Below the pieces are notes generated by a model. The model saw nothing but the letters and a program-made list of their open reading frames with translations. It did no database searches and was not told the DNA's origin. Source: Bacteroides sp. CAG:545 (GTDB lineage Bacteria; Bacteroidota; Bacteroidia; Bacteroidales; UBA932). From it: DNA of 64,000 nucleotides. Positions 43,187 to 52,201 of this stretch are shown piece by piece. Where the stretch lies: assembly GCA_000432515.1 (NCBI GenBank), contig HF996043.1, positions 20,164 to 84,163 of the forward strand, in the 5' to 3' direction. The first letter of the stretch is position 1. Each line of letters opens with the position of its first letter. A program made the position numbers and the translations under genes.

Positions 43187-46100
43187 TTAGAATGTTGGAC
43201 GGAAAGTGATGTTTATGCCTCTGCAATAAGGGTAGGACGTTCCTCTCTCGAAACGGACTGTGGACAGGTATCCGATATCCGAGAATCCGAAGCCGACAGC
43301 AAGTTTTCTCAAGCCGAGTTTCGTGATCCGCTTGACTGGCACGTCGTACATCACCTGGATATTGGAGAAATAGATTTCATTCCTCTTCTCCACGAATCTT
43401 TCCGAATAGTGGGTGGTCTCGCCGGAAGTGATGCTCAGATACCTCTTGAGGTCTCCCGGATTCTTCCACCTGTCGGTAAGGGCTCGTGCATCTACGTTAT
43501 GATACTTGTCGATGTTCTCCACCTTGTCCTGGATAGTCGAGTTGTAATAGTCGCCGCCGAATGTGTAAGATGTTGACAATGAGAGCGAAAGCCCTTTCCA
43601 ACGGACTGTGGTCATCATTGACCCTCTCAGGATAGGATTCGTGTTTCCGACGGCAACCTTCTCGGAAGAAGAGTAGTTGAAAGTGTATTCCCCGTTCTTC
43701 TTGATGAAGATTTCCTTGCCGGTGGCAGGGTCAATGCCCGCTGAACGCATAGCATAGATATCGTACTGCGAACCGCCTTCCTGGAACATAATCTTCGGGA
43801 GAGAGGAGTCCATGGCATTGTCCTTCTCCACACCTTTCAGGGAATTCGAAATGTGCCGGATCTGATCCATCACGTGTCCTCCTGTCAATGTCACGCTCCA
43901 GAACCAGTCTTTAGTGCGGAAAATCTGGGCGGACAGTGAAAGGTCTATACCCTTGTTGTTCAGTTCTCCGAAATTGACCTTCATCGAAGACGTACCTACT
44001 GAAGGCGGAAGATTTATGCTCATCAGCATATCGTAGGTGGTGTTCGAATAGAAGTCGAGCGAGAAGTTCAGCCTGCTGTCCAGGAATGCTCCCGTAAGAC
44101 CGATATTGTTGTTCAATGTCCTCTGCCACTTCAGGTTAGGGTTGCCCATCTGCTTGGGCAGCGCACCGATACCTGTATAGTATCTGTTGTCGGACTTGTA
44201 TTCATACACAGTCTTAGCCTGATAATAGTCGAACGAAACGCTTCCGGTATAACCTACCGAATATCTGAGCGACAGGGTGTTGATCCACTTGGCCCTCTTG
44301 ATGAATGACTCGTTGTGGAGATTCCAAGCTGCACCTGCTGCCCAGAAAGGAGCGAAACTGTTGTTTGAGCCGAACTTGGACGAACCTGAAGTACGATAGG
44401 AGAAGTCCACTACATATCTGTTGCGGAAGCCGACATTGGCATTGGCGAAAAATCCCACCTCGGTAGAGATGTTGTCGGAGCCTGAAGGCCTGCCGTTCTT
44501 CTGGTAGTTCAGCGCGAATGACAAGTCGGACAGTTCATCCTTCAGGAAACCGATACCGACACCCGATGCGGAACGGTTGCGGGAATACTGAATGTTCGAA
44601 CCGCCGCTGACTCTGAACATTGACCCTTTGGAGTCCAGCGACCTTCCGTAGTTGATTACCATCTTTCCGGACATCGTGGTTCCGTTTCTGCTTGAAAATG
44701 AATACTTTCCGCGCTCGGTGACAGGCGTCTTCTCATACGTCACCCTGTCCGGGGAATCATAACTGTCAGACGAGCCCCAGCTCATATTGATGCTTCCCTG
44801 GCCTGTGACGTATAGGTTCTTGGTGATGTTCCACCTTCCGTCCAGCGAGTTCTTCAATGCCTGCGTTCTGCTTTTCTTGAAACTCGACAAAGTGGCCTCA
44901 TAGAGAGGGTTTACATCAGCATTGCCGCTCTGGGCGATAGGATTGAAATAATATGTCTTGATATAATTGCCCTCCTCATCGAACATCGGCTCGTAAGGAT
45001 TCATCTTCGAGTACTGCGAGTATGAACCGTATGGCGAGTCCTTCGAGTCGTTCATCGAAAAACTCGACTTGAAGGTCAATGTCAGTTTGTCCCTGAGATG
45101 GTATCCGATAGTGAAATTGATGCCCTTGGAACTTCTCTTGTCGCCTCTCATGACGCCGTATGTGTCGTTCCAGTTGGCGCTGGCCCTGAAACTGAGCTTT
45201 TCGCCGCGCGAGGTCAATGAAAGGGAATGGCTGTAGCTGAACGGGAGCCTCAACGGAGCGTGAAGCCAGTCGTCATTGACACCTTGACGGATTTTCTCCA
45301 ATTTGTATGCGTAGGCCTCGTCGAGCGAGCCGTCTTCCGTATCATACAGACCAGCAAGCCTTTCCAGTTCAAGTTTCTGGGCCGGCGTACAGAGATTGAA
45401 TGAACTCAGGTCCGGATAACTCACTTTCGGAACGAAGTTGTAGCTGAGCTTGACCTTTTCGTTGCCGATACGCTTTCTTTCCACGACAATGACTCCGTTG
45501 GCGCCCTTTTCGCCGTAGAGAATCGTGGCGGAAGCATCTTTCAGCACATCGATACGTTCAATGTCGAAGATGTCTAGGTCATAGAGTTCCTCCATGGAAA
45601 TCTCCACGCCGTCCAGCACGATGAGCGGATTGTTTACGCCCTCCTCACTCTCATTGGTAATCAATGTGTTGGCTCCGCGGATGAGGATGGAAGGGATGGC
45701 GTTAGGGTTGGAACCTGCGGCATTGTTCTCGACCATCACCATACCTGGAGTCAGGGAGGTGATGCCGGCAATCAGGTTCGTAGGCGACAGCTGCGCCAGT
45801 TCCTCTCCGCTGATGGTGGTGGCCGAACCGGTAAACGTTTCCTTGGACTGGGTGTAGAAGCCGTTCACCACGACCGCATCCAGAGATGATACTTTCAGCG
45901 TAACGTTCAGTCTTGTGGAACTGCTGACATTGAATTCCTGAGGTTCAGTGCCGATGAATGAGAATACCAGCACGTCAGCTTTCCTGGTGCTCCGCTGGAA
46001 TGTGAGGGAATAATTACCGTCAATGTCGGCTGAAGTACCGACTGATGTACCTTTCACAAGCACATTGGCCCCGGCGAGAGGCTCTCCGTGGTCATCTGTA

Positions 46101-46270
46101 ATGGTACCCTTGATGGTGATTTTCTGTGTCCCGGGCAATGCTGAGGACGAACTGCTGTTCTGGGCATAAAGCACGCCGTCCGTGACACCTGCAGGGAGAA
46201 GAAGACATGTCAGAGCGATGAAGGCAAATTTCCGGCATCCTCGGCATAAAGAGAAACTGTCTGATCCCAT
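43187..46270 (-). CDS. SusC/RagA family TonB-linked outer-membrane protein
   Basis: A 1027-residue outer-membrane transporter. A signal peptide (to about residue 37) is followed by a carboxypeptidase-D-like regulatory domain (ITIKGTITDDHGEPLAGANV to about residue 130), a plug domain (VVVNGFYTQSKETFTGSATT, LIAGITSLTPGM, GANGVIVVERKRIG) and a 22-strand-type barrel ending in Phe. It imports large substrates with TonB energy. It is the first gene of the locus, with a -7 box at 46315-46322 and no adjacent sigma/anti-sigma or hybrid sensor gene. Confidence 0.95.
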   Translation of the reverse strand: MGSDSFSLCRGCRKFAFIALTCLLLPAGVTDGVLYAQNSSSSSALPGTQKITIKGTITDDHGEPLAGANVLVKGTSVGTSADIDGNYSLTFQRSTRKADVLVFSFIGTEPQEFNVSSSTRLNVTLKVSSLDAVVVNGFYTQSKETFTGSATTISGEELAQLSPTNLIAGITSLTPGMVMVENNAAGSNPNAIPSILIRGANTLITNESEEGVNNPLIVLDGVEISMEELYDLDIFDIERIDVLKDASATILYGEKGANGVIVVERKRIGNEKVKLSYNFVPKVSYPDLSSFNLCTPAQKLELERLAGLYDTEDGSLDEAYAYKLEKIRQGVNDDWLHAPLRLPFSYSHSLSLTSRGEKLSFRASANWNDTYGVMRGDKRSSKGINFTIGYHLRDKLTLTFKSSFSMNDSKDSPYGSYSQYSKMNPYEPMFDEEGNYIKTYYFNPIAQSGNADVNPLYEATLSSFKKSRTQALKNSLDGRWNITKNLYVTGQGSINMSWGSSDSYDSPDRVTYEKTPVTERGKYSFSSRNGTTMSGKMVINYGRSLDSKGSMFRVSGGSNIQYSRNRSASGVGIGFLKDELSDLSFALNYQKNGRPSGSDNISTEVGFFANANVGFRNRYVVDFSYRTSGSSKFGSNNSFAPFWAAGAAWNLHNESFIKRAKWINTLSLRYSVGYTGSVSFDYYQAKTVYEYKSDNRYYTGIGALPKQMGNPNLKWQRTLNNNIGLTGAFLDSRLNFSLDFYSNTTYDMLMSINLPPSVGTSSMKVNFGELNNKGIDLSLSAQIFRTKDWFWSVTLTGGHVMDQIRHISNSLKGVEKDNAMDSSLPKIMFQEGGSQYDIYAMRSAGIDPATGKEIFIKKNGEYTFNYSSSEKVAVGNTNPILRGSMMTTVRWKGLSLSLSTSYTFGGDYYNSTIQDKVENIDKYHNVDARALTDRWKNPGDLKRYLSITSGETTHYSERFVEKRNEIYFSNIQVMYDVPVKRITKLGLRKLAVGFGFSDIGYLSTVRFERGTSYPYCRGINITFRPTF

Positions 46271-46314
46271 AAGTCGTTATTTGTTAATTCGTTTAAGAGG
46301 ATTTACCCCGACAA

Positions 46315-46322
46315 CAAATTTA
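46315..46322 (-). promoter_or_regulatory. -7 promoter box of the SusCD-zincin operon
   Basis: The minus strand reads TAAATTTG, a full match, 45 bases before the SusC start in an AT-rich gap of about 70 bases. Confidence 0.6.
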
Positions 46323-46342
46323 TATTTTCTAAAAATTAAATC

Positions 46343-47461
46343 CTATACTTTCAGGAAAGTTTTTTTCTTGTACAGGAAATAAAGGAAATACCATGCTGCT
46401 GCGAAAGCACCGATTTGCAGCACGAGGCGGGACAACACTTCTGGGCATAAACTGGCCACGCCGCCGAGGAAGAACTTGGAAATCAGCATGAAACTGATGA
46501 AACACTGGACCATGTAGATGGTTATGGAGTTCATGCCGATTACCTGGAAGAAGACCACCCCTTTTCGCCATCCTCTGACGTCTATCAGATAGTAGAATAC
46601 AGCGAACATTGCCAATGAATAGGCTCCTGCCGCGAGAACGAAAGTGCTTGTCCACAAACTCTTTATGACCGGGAACCAGATGGACCAGACAAGTGCTGCC
46701 ACAGCCATGACCGCAGCGGCAGCCAGCAGTTTCAATGTCTTTCGTGTCCCGCTGTCCTTGGAGTCCTTTACATATCTTCCGGTGAACATGCCAAGCAACG
46801 CAGTGGTAATGGCAGGGATGGTGCTCAATAATCCTTCAGGGTCGCCGTAAGGCTTGTAGGCATGCTTGCCGAGAACCATCCTGTCGATATAATAGGCGAT
46901 GTTGCCGTCTCTCGAAAAGGAGTCGGCTCCGGCAGGGGCGTCAGGTGCCAATGTGAATTTCAGCAGCAGGAAGTAGCCGATGAGAATTACGGCGAAGATG
47001 GTCCACTGGGTCTTACGCCCTGTATAACAGTAAATCAGTGCCGCGCAGGCCCATGCGATACCGATCCGGGCAAGCACGCTCGGAAATCTCAATGTGGAGA
47101 AGTTGAACTGGAAGAGGCCCTGATATACCAGGCCCAGGAACACGAGAACCAGTCCTCTTCTGACGATGTCCAGTGTTATGTTCCCGTTTGAGAGCCCTTT
47201 GCTCTGTTTCTTGGCCAATGAGAAAGGGAACGTCATTCCTGAAATGAAGAGGAACAGCGCGAAAATGGTGTCATGATGATGAAATCCTTCCCAGCTTACG
47301 TGTTTCATCTGCTGGGCGAGCCAGCAGTCCGCTCCGTTAGGGAAGAGGGCGCAGATGCTTATGACGATTCCGCTGAATCCCATGATGAACATCATGTCGA
47401 AGCCTCGCAAGGCGTCCAGCGACAGGAGTCTGCCGTTGGATGAAGTCTCGTTTCCAGTCAT
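46343..47461 (-). CDS. HGSNAT/NagX-like membrane acyltransferase
   Basis: A 372-residue protein with about ten membrane helices. It opens with LLSLDALRGFDMMFIMG, the family signature, and has the loop His residues in WEGFHHHDTIFALFLFISG, matching heparan-alpha-glucosaminide N-acetyltransferase relatives (DUF5009). Such proteins transfer acetyl groups across the membrane to amino sugars; in Bacteroidota NagX may act in GlcNAc use. The gene follows the thioesterase gene by 12 bases. Confidence 0.87.
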   Translation of the reverse strand: MTGNETSSNGRLLSLDALRGFDMMFIMGFSGIVISICALFPNGADCWLAQQMKHVSWEGFHHHDTIFALFLFISGMTFPFSLAKKQSKGLSNGNITLDIVRRGLVLVFLGLVYQGLFQFNFSTLRFPSVLARIGIAWACAALIYCYTGRKTQWTIFAVILIGYFLLLKFTLAPDAPAGADSFSRDGNIAYYIDRMVLGKHAYKPYGDPEGLLSTIPAITTALLGMFTGRYVKDSKDSGTRKTLKLLAAAAVMAVAALVWSIWFPVIKSLWTSTFVLAAGAYSLAMFAVFYYLIDVRGWRKGVVFFQVIGMNSITIYMVQCFISFMLISKFFLGGVASLCPEVLSRLVLQIGAFAAAWYFLYFLYKKKTFLKV

Positions 47462-47473
47462 TGATATTATATA

Positions 47474-47860
47474 CTATTTGTTCAGTTTGCCTTCGGTCTT
47501 TGCCATGAACTTGGCTTCGTCGATGATGAATCTTTCGTGTTCTCCTTCACCGATGAGGCCGGCTTCGTCTGTGCACTCCACGTGGAAGACGAGTCTTCTC
47601 CTGTCAATGTCCACCAGCTCGCTCCTGCAGGTTACCTTCATTCCTACCGGGGTAGCTGACAGGTGCTTTATGTTTACCAATGTTCCTACTGTGCTCTGTC
47701 CTTCTTCGAGGTGTGGAGCCACGCTCAGTCTGGCGGTCTTCTCCATCAATGCTATCATTGCCGGCGTAGCAAGCACGGCCAATGAACCGCTTCCCAACGC
47801 CTCTGCGGTGTCGTTTGCGGTGACAGTGATTTCACCCTGCCCGATTATTCCTTTTTCCAT
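47474..47860 (-). CDS. Hotdog-fold thioesterase (FlK-like)
   Basis: A 128-residue single hotdog domain. ANDTAEALGSGSLAVLATPAMIALMEKTA at the N-terminus and EEGQSTVGTLVNIKHLSATPVG in the middle match the fluoroacetyl-CoA-thioesterase-like family, whose Thr, Glu and His catalytic residues correspond to the STVG, MEKT and KHL positions. The true substrate is some acyl-CoA; fluoroacetate itself is unlikely. It precedes the membrane acyltransferase on the same strand. Confidence 0.87.
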   Translation of the reverse strand: MEKGIIGQGEITVTANDTAEALGSGSLAVLATPAMIALMEKTARLSVAPHLEEGQSTVGTLVNIKHLSATPVGMKVTCRSELVDIDRRRLVFHVECTDEAGLIGEGEHERFIIDEAKFMAKTEGKLNK

Positions 47861-47921
47861 GTTTATCTCTTATTTAGTCTATCTTAAACTTCAGTCCTTT
47901 CTCTCCGAAAAACCTTTTTTA

Positions 47922-47955
47922 GGCCCCCGCACGTTTTTTGGTCGTACGTTGGGCC
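47922..47955 (-). terminator. Hairpin after the M24 peptidase gene
   Basis: GGCCC (47922-47926) and CGCACG (47928-47933) pair with CGTACG (47943-47948) and GGGCC (47951-47955). It lies a few bases past the stop; the following U tract is interrupted. Confidence 0.45.
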
Positions 47956-47958
47956 CCT

Positions 47959-49371
47959 CTACTTTTGCATCGCTTTCTCGATGTCGTCAGGGAGGATCGG
48001 AAGCCGTTCCTTGCCGAGCCTGCGGGCACCGTCAGCGGTGACGAGCACATCGTCCTCCAGGCGGATGCCTCCGAAATTGTAGTAGGACTCAAGCCTGTGA
48101 TAATTGACGAATCCGTGGTCAGTCTTCTCCGATTTCCATTTTTCGATAAGCGCCGGAATGAAATAGATGCCAGGTTCATCAGTGATGACATTGCCCGGAA
48201 CGAGCTTGCGCGCCATTCTCAGACTGCCGAGTCCGAGCTGAGCCGACCTCTTCTGGTCATCATCATAGCCCACGTAATCCTCGCCGTAGTCCTCCATGTC
48301 ATGCACATCCAAGCCCATATTGTGTCCCAGTCCGTGAGGCATGAACAGACCTGCCACACCTGCCTCCACCATATTGTTCAGATTTCCCCTCACGATATCC
48401 AATGCGCGGAGCTCCTCCAGCATCAGATGCATGGTTTTCAGATGCACCTCCCGGTACGTGATGCCCGGCCTGGTCAGTTTGAAAGCCAGTTCGTTACAGT
48501 CGCACACAATCTGATAGATGTCACGCTGCTTCGTGGTGAACTTTCCATTGACAGGATACGTCCTTGTGAAATCCGAAGCATAGTGCATATTGTTTTCCGC
48601 ACCGGCATCTATCACCATCAGCCTTCCTGATTCTATCACCTTGTCGTGCAGATGATTATGAAGCGTCTCGCCATGCTGTGTAAGGATAGTAGGGAACGAG
48701 ACGCCCCAGCCTTTCGCAAGCGTGACCGCCTCCATCCTGCCCACGATTTCCTGCTCGACGCGGCCGATGACGATATTGTTCCTCGCCACGGTGTGCATCT
48801 CGTGACCGAGCGCGGACGCATCATCCAGCTGCTCGATTTCGCAATCCTCCTTCACCAGTCGCATCGAAATTATCGCCTTTGTCAATGCAAGCGAAAACTT
48901 GCCTGCCACCTCAGCATCGTTGCACTTGAGGAGAGAAGCGATTTTCATGGTATTGTAATACCTCGAAGGAGTCACGAAATGGACAGGCCTGCCTGCTGCC
49001 AATGCCTTGGAAACCACATTGTCCAGGGCCCCATAAGGAGAACTTTTCTCAACACCTGCAAGAGCGGCTTTGGAAGCGACACTCGGCTGAGGACCCATCC
49101 AGATGATGTCCCCGATTTCCACATCGTCCGCGAAAATCTCCTCATCACCGTTGTCCAGGTCAATGACAGCCGCGAACAACGGTTCATCTATGCCGAAGAA
49201 ATACAGCCAGGTGCTGTCCTGACGGAATTTGTAACAGTTGTCTTTATACTGTGCGGGGGCTTCAGCATTGCCTACGAACAGCGCAATACCTCTCTTGCCT
49301 TCAGCTGCGCTTTCTGCCATCTTGGCCACCAGCGTCTTACGCCTTCTTACATAAACACTCTTGTCAAACAT
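47959..49371 (-). CDS. Xaa-Pro aminopeptidase-like M24 family peptidase
   Basis: A 470-residue protein with an N-terminal creatinase-type domain (1-170) and a pita-bread catalytic domain. The metal ligands are visible: Asp in VIDAGAE, Asp in YASDFTRTYP, His in PHGLGHNMGLDVHD, Glu in ITDEPGIYF and Glu in IRLEDDVLV. It removes N-terminal residues preceding proline, complementing the DPP4-like enzyme. No signal peptide, so it is cytoplasmic. A strong Shine-Dalgarno (AGGAGG, 9 bases from the ATG, minus strand) is notable in a phylum that seldom uses one. Confidence 0.93.
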   Translation of the reverse strand: MFDKSVYVRRRKTLVAKMAESAAEGKRGIALFVGNAEAPAQYKDNCYKFRQDSTWLYFFGIDEPLFAAVIDLDNGDEEIFADDVEIGDIIWMGPQPSVASKAALAGVEKSSPYGALDNVVSKALAAGRPVHFVTPSRYYNTMKIASLLKCNDAEVAGKFSLALTKAIISMRLVKEDCEIEQLDDASALGHEMHTVARNNIVIGRVEQEIVGRMEAVTLAKGWGVSFPTILTQHGETLHNHLHDKVIESGRLMVIDAGAENNMHYASDFTRTYPVNGKFTTKQRDIYQIVCDCNELAFKLTRPGITYREVHLKTMHLMLEELRALDIVRGNLNNMVEAGVAGLFMPHGLGHNMGLDVHDMEDYGEDYVGYDDDQKRSAQLGLGSLRMARKLVPGNVITDEPGIYFIPALIEKWKSEKTDHGFVNYHRLESYYNFGGIRLEDDVLVTADGARRLGKERLPILPDDIEKAMQK

Positions 49372-49428
49372 TGTAATTTCCTCCTTTTTAACCGCTAATA
49401 ACTGTATTTCTGTGTGTTCGGGGCAGCT

Positions 49429-50685
49429 TCAGTGACCTCCGTAAAGGTACTCCTCCTGCTCTGCCGAAAGTTTGTCGATGGCGATGCCCCAGTCCGCCAG
49501 TTTCCTGTGGGCCACTTCATTGTCGATAGCCTTCGGGACAGCATTCAGCATCTTGCCGGTCTTCCTGACGATAGTCTTCTCATTGTCAACAAGATACTTG
49601 GCGCTGAGGGCCTGGATTGCGAACGACATGTCCATAATCTCGGCCGGGTGACCGTCTCCTGCAGCGAGGTTCACAAGCCTTCCCTCCGCAATTATGTAGA
49701 TCGTGCGGCCGTTCTCCAGTTTGTATGCTTCGATATTGTTTCTTGCCGGCGCATGGCTGACGGCCATTTCCTTCAATGCTGCTACAGCTACCTCCACGTC
49801 GAAATGCCCTGCATTGCAGCAGATAGCTCCGTCTTTCATTTTCAGGAAATGCTCAGATGTGATGACGTCACTGCACCCGGTAACCGTCACGAAGATGTCG
49901 CCGACCTGTGCCGCCTCCGACATTGACATGACCTTGAACCCGTCCATAACGGCTTCCATCGCGCGGATAGGGTCGATTTCTGTTACTATGACATCGGCTC
50001 CGAGACCTTTGGCACGCATTGCCACACCCTTTCCGCACCATCCGTAACCGGCTACCACCACATTTTTGCCTGCCACGATAAGGTTCGTGGTGCGGTTGAT
50101 GCCGTCCCAGACTGACTGGCCGGTGCCGTAGCGGTTGTCGAACAAGTGCTTGCAGTCAGCATCATTGACCAGCATCATAGGAAACTCGAGCTTCTCGGCA
50201 TTGTTCATGGCCTCCAGCCTGAGGATGCCTGTAGTGGTCTCCTCGCATCCGCCTATGACATTCGGGATCAGATGTCTGTATTCGGTATGGATCATGTTCA
50301 CCAGGTCGCCGCCGTCATCGATGATGATGTTCGGACCCGCTTCAATGACCTTGCGGATACCGCGCATGTATTCCTCCTCCGTAGCCCCGTGGACTGCAAA
50401 AACATTGAGCCCCTCGTGGACGAGTGCGGCCGCGATATCATCCTGGGTGGAAAGAGGGTTGCTTCCGGTGATGAACATCTCCGCACCGCCTTCTGCCAAA
50501 ATTTCACAAAGATGAGCGGTCTTGGCCTCCAGATGCACTGACAATGCGATTTTCTTGCCTTTGAACGGCTTGGTCTGTTTGAATTCCTTTTCCAGACCTG
50601 CCAGCAGCGGCATATGCCTTCTTACCCATTCGATCTTAAGTTCTCCGTCCCGCCAGAGCTCGGGATTACGTATTTCACTTGCCAT
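49429..50685 (-). CDS. ahcY: Adenosylhomocysteinase
   Basis: A 418-residue NAD-dependent enzyme that splits S-adenosylhomocysteine into adenosine and homocysteine, keeping methylation running and returning homocysteine to methionine. The NAD fold has VVAGYGWCGKGVAMRAKGLG, and the substrate region SNPLSTQDDIAAALVHEG and CEETTTGILRL. The frame is open 38 codons further upstream, but those codons cross the spacer after comF; ATG 50683-50685 gives the family N-terminus. It ends in EEYLYGGH and lacks the usual C-terminal KPxxYRY tail, like the shorter archaeal and Thermotoga form. Confidence 0.95.
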   Translation of the reverse strand: MASEIRNPELWRDGELKIEWVRRHMPLLAGLEKEFKQTKPFKGKKIALSVHLEAKTAHLCEILAEGGAEMFITGSNPLSTQDDIAAALVHEGLNVFAVHGATEEEYMRGIRKVIEAGPNIIIDDGGDLVNMIHTEYRHLIPNVIGGCEETTTGILRLEAMNNAEKLEFPMMLVNDADCKHLFDNRYGTGQSVWDGINRTTNLIVAGKNVVVAGYGWCGKGVAMRAKGLGADVIVTEIDPIRAMEAVMDGFKVMSMSEAAQVGDIFVTVTGCSDVITSEHFLKMKDGAICCNAGHFDVEVAVAALKEMAVSHAPARNNIEAYKLENGRTIYIIAEGRLVNLAAGDGHPAEIMDMSFAIQALSAKYLVDNEKTIVRKTGKMLNAVPKAIDNEVAHRKLADWGIAIDKLSAEQEEYLYGGH

Positions 50686-50716
50686 AATCAATCTTTTTAT
50701 TTGTTCAACCACACAA

Positions 50717-50756
50717 TTTACGAAAAAATCATCAAGTTGCTTCACATTTTCGTAAA
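50717..50756. promoter_or_regulatory. 10-bp inverted repeat in the ahcY leader
   Basis: TTTACGAAAA (50717-50726) and TTTTCGTAAA (50747-50756) form a perfect inverted repeat with a 20-base spacer, between the comF stop and the ahcY start. It may terminate comF transcription or be an operator. Confidence 0.4.
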
Positions 50757-50765
50757 ACTTTTGCA

Positions 50766-51572
50766 TTATCCGCTTGTAACATAACCGAGCGTAGCGCAAC
50801 TGATCCTGACATTGACATCAAAAAACTTCTGGAGCATGCAGATGCAGGCACCCATCGTGGCGCCGGTGGTGAAGACATCGTCCACTATCAGGATGTGGCG
50901 GCAACCGCTCACCTGCGCGGCAGTTTCCCGTCTCAATGCAAAGGCTCCGTGGACATTGTCGCTTTTTGCCAGCACGCCGAGCTTCGTCTGTGTGCGGGTG
51001 TAGTGGGAGCGGACCAGAATATCCGTGCGGACAGCCACGCCTCCGAGCGCCTCACTGATCTTGCGGGCGATTACCTCCGCCTGATTGTAGCCTCTGTTCC
51101 AGTGTCTGGCCCAATGCAGAGGGACCGGAATGATCAGGTCAATGTCTCTGTACAATGGACTGTCTTTCATGAAGTTACCCAACATTCCGGAATAATGTGC
51201 GCCTTCCCCGAAATCTCCCATGTATTTGAGATGCTGGGGAATCCTCTTGTATCCGGCTTCACCGTGATAGAAGAAAAGAGCAGTAGCGTAAGAAAATTTC
51301 ACCTTGGGGATGTTCTCGTTTTCCAGGCAGTTGTCTGTCAGGTTTTTCTGGATGATTCCGTTCAGCTTCGATGACATGGGGTTGTTCCGCCTTTCCCAAT
51401 AGTAGGTGAGAGGCAGGTCGGATTCGCAGTAGATGCACAGATATTTCTCGGACTTGTGCAGTTTCTTGCCGCACACCAGGCACTCCCTCGGGATGAGGAT
51501 ATCCATCATCTGCCTTCCCTCTTCCCGCAGTACTCCGCCCATCTGCTTTATAAATGTATAACCGGATCCCAT
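50766..51572 (-). CDS. comF: ComF family phosphoribosyltransferase-fold protein
   Basis: A 268-residue ComF-like protein. An N-terminal zinc-ribbon-like pair of motifs (CLVCGK and CIYC, residues about 32-50) is followed by VPLHWARHWNRGYNQAEVIA and the PRPP-binding loop ILIVDDVFTTGAT. ComF helps single-stranded DNA enter the cytoplasm during natural transformation in competent bacteria, but homologues are also widespread in species without known competence. It is read from its own -7 box, back to back with the metal efflux region. Confidence 0.88.
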   Translation of the reverse strand: MGSGYTFIKQMGGVLREEGRQMMDILIPRECLVCGKKLHKSEKYLCIYCESDLPLTYYWERRNNPMSSKLNGIIQKNLTDNCLENENIPKVKFSYATALFFYHGEAGYKRIPQHLKYMGDFGEGAHYSGMLGNFMKDSPLYRDIDLIIPVPLHWARHWNRGYNQAEVIARKISEALGGVAVRTDILVRSHYTRTQTKLGVLAKSDNVHGAFALRRETAAQVSGCRHILIVDDVFTTGATMGACICMLQKFFDVNVRISCATLGYVTSG

Positions 51573-51584
51573 ACGTCTTTTTTA

Positions 51585-51592
51585 CAAAACTA
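51585..51592 (-). promoter_or_regulatory. -7 promoter box for comF
   Basis: The minus strand reads TAGTTTTG, a TAnnTTTG match, 13 bases from the comF start codon, giving a very short leader. Confidence 0.45.
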
Positions 51593-51676
51593 AGATTCTT
51601 TTCGATAACAAGAGCGTCTTTGCAGCCTCTGACAGTCAAATTTTTACGATTTTTAAATTCTTTAATTTTTATTTTG

Positions 51677-51684
51677 TATCTTTG
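51677..51684 (+). promoter_or_regulatory. -7 promoter box for the metal efflux region
   Basis: TATCTTTG, consensus. It overlaps the upstream candidate start at 51682, so the ATG at 51706, preceded by a GGAG Shine-Dalgarno (51698-51701), is the real start. Confidence 0.65.
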
Positions 51685-51705
51685 GCGACGTCAGTAAGGA
51701 GAAAA

Positions 51706-52116
51706 ATGAGGACAAGGATATCCAAAATACTTATGTGTTTCGCGGCATTGGCAATGCTGCTGATGTCCGCTGTCCCTCATCATCACCATTGCTTCGGGGC
51801 GGATCATTCCGATTATATCTGTTTTGCGAGTCTCGAACAGGAACAGGATTGCTGTCTTGAAACGGAAGATCATCATTGTCATGAAAATGAACATGTATGC
51901 CATCTTCATTCCATCGTGACGCTCATCGGTCATATCCAGAATGCACCGCAATGCTATTCTCCGATGGTGGCAGTCGTGCCTGAAATCATTTCACTTGACA
52001 ATCATAATATAAGTGGCCGCTCATCAGAATACCGCATCTTGACAGCGGAGCGGTTGCTGCCGTCTTATATCTGCGGAACGACGGGCTTCCGTGCCCCGCC
52101 GGTGGTTCTTGGATAA
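51706..52116 (+). CDS. Small exported His/Cys-rich protein (DUF6769-like)
   Basis: A 136-residue protein with a signal-type hydrophobic N-terminus (residues 8-22) followed by a metal-binding-looking segment: PHHHHC near residue 24, then CCLETEDHHCHENEHVCHLH. The second half is not recognised. Proteins of this kind stand directly in front of CusBAC-type operons in Bacteroidota, so a periplasmic metal chaperone or sensor role is inferred. It is separated from the adaptor gene by 85 bases. Confidence 0.7.
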   Translation: MRTRISKILMCFAALAMLLMSAVPHHHHCFGADHSDYICFASLEQEQDCCLETEDHHCHENEHVCHLHSIVTLIGHIQNAPQCYSPMVAVVPEIISLDNHNISGRSSEYRILTAERLLPSYICGTTGFRAPPVVLG

Positions 52117-52201
52117 TTATTCTTGAAATGAGGAATGCAGGCGTGGCACCCGTCTGTGTCCCGTGAATTGTCAGGTGCCGTCTATCAAGAACCACGAATT
52201 T

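Noticed and set aside
36670..46322. Calling the SusCD locus a polysaccharide utilisation locus
   Set aside because: No carbohydrate-active enzyme lies in or next to it; the only enzyme is a metalloprotease.
50766..51572. Using comF as proof of natural competence linked to the CATTGAC motif
   Set aside because: ComF homologues occur in many bacteria without known competence, and no other competence gene is in the window (radA is general).
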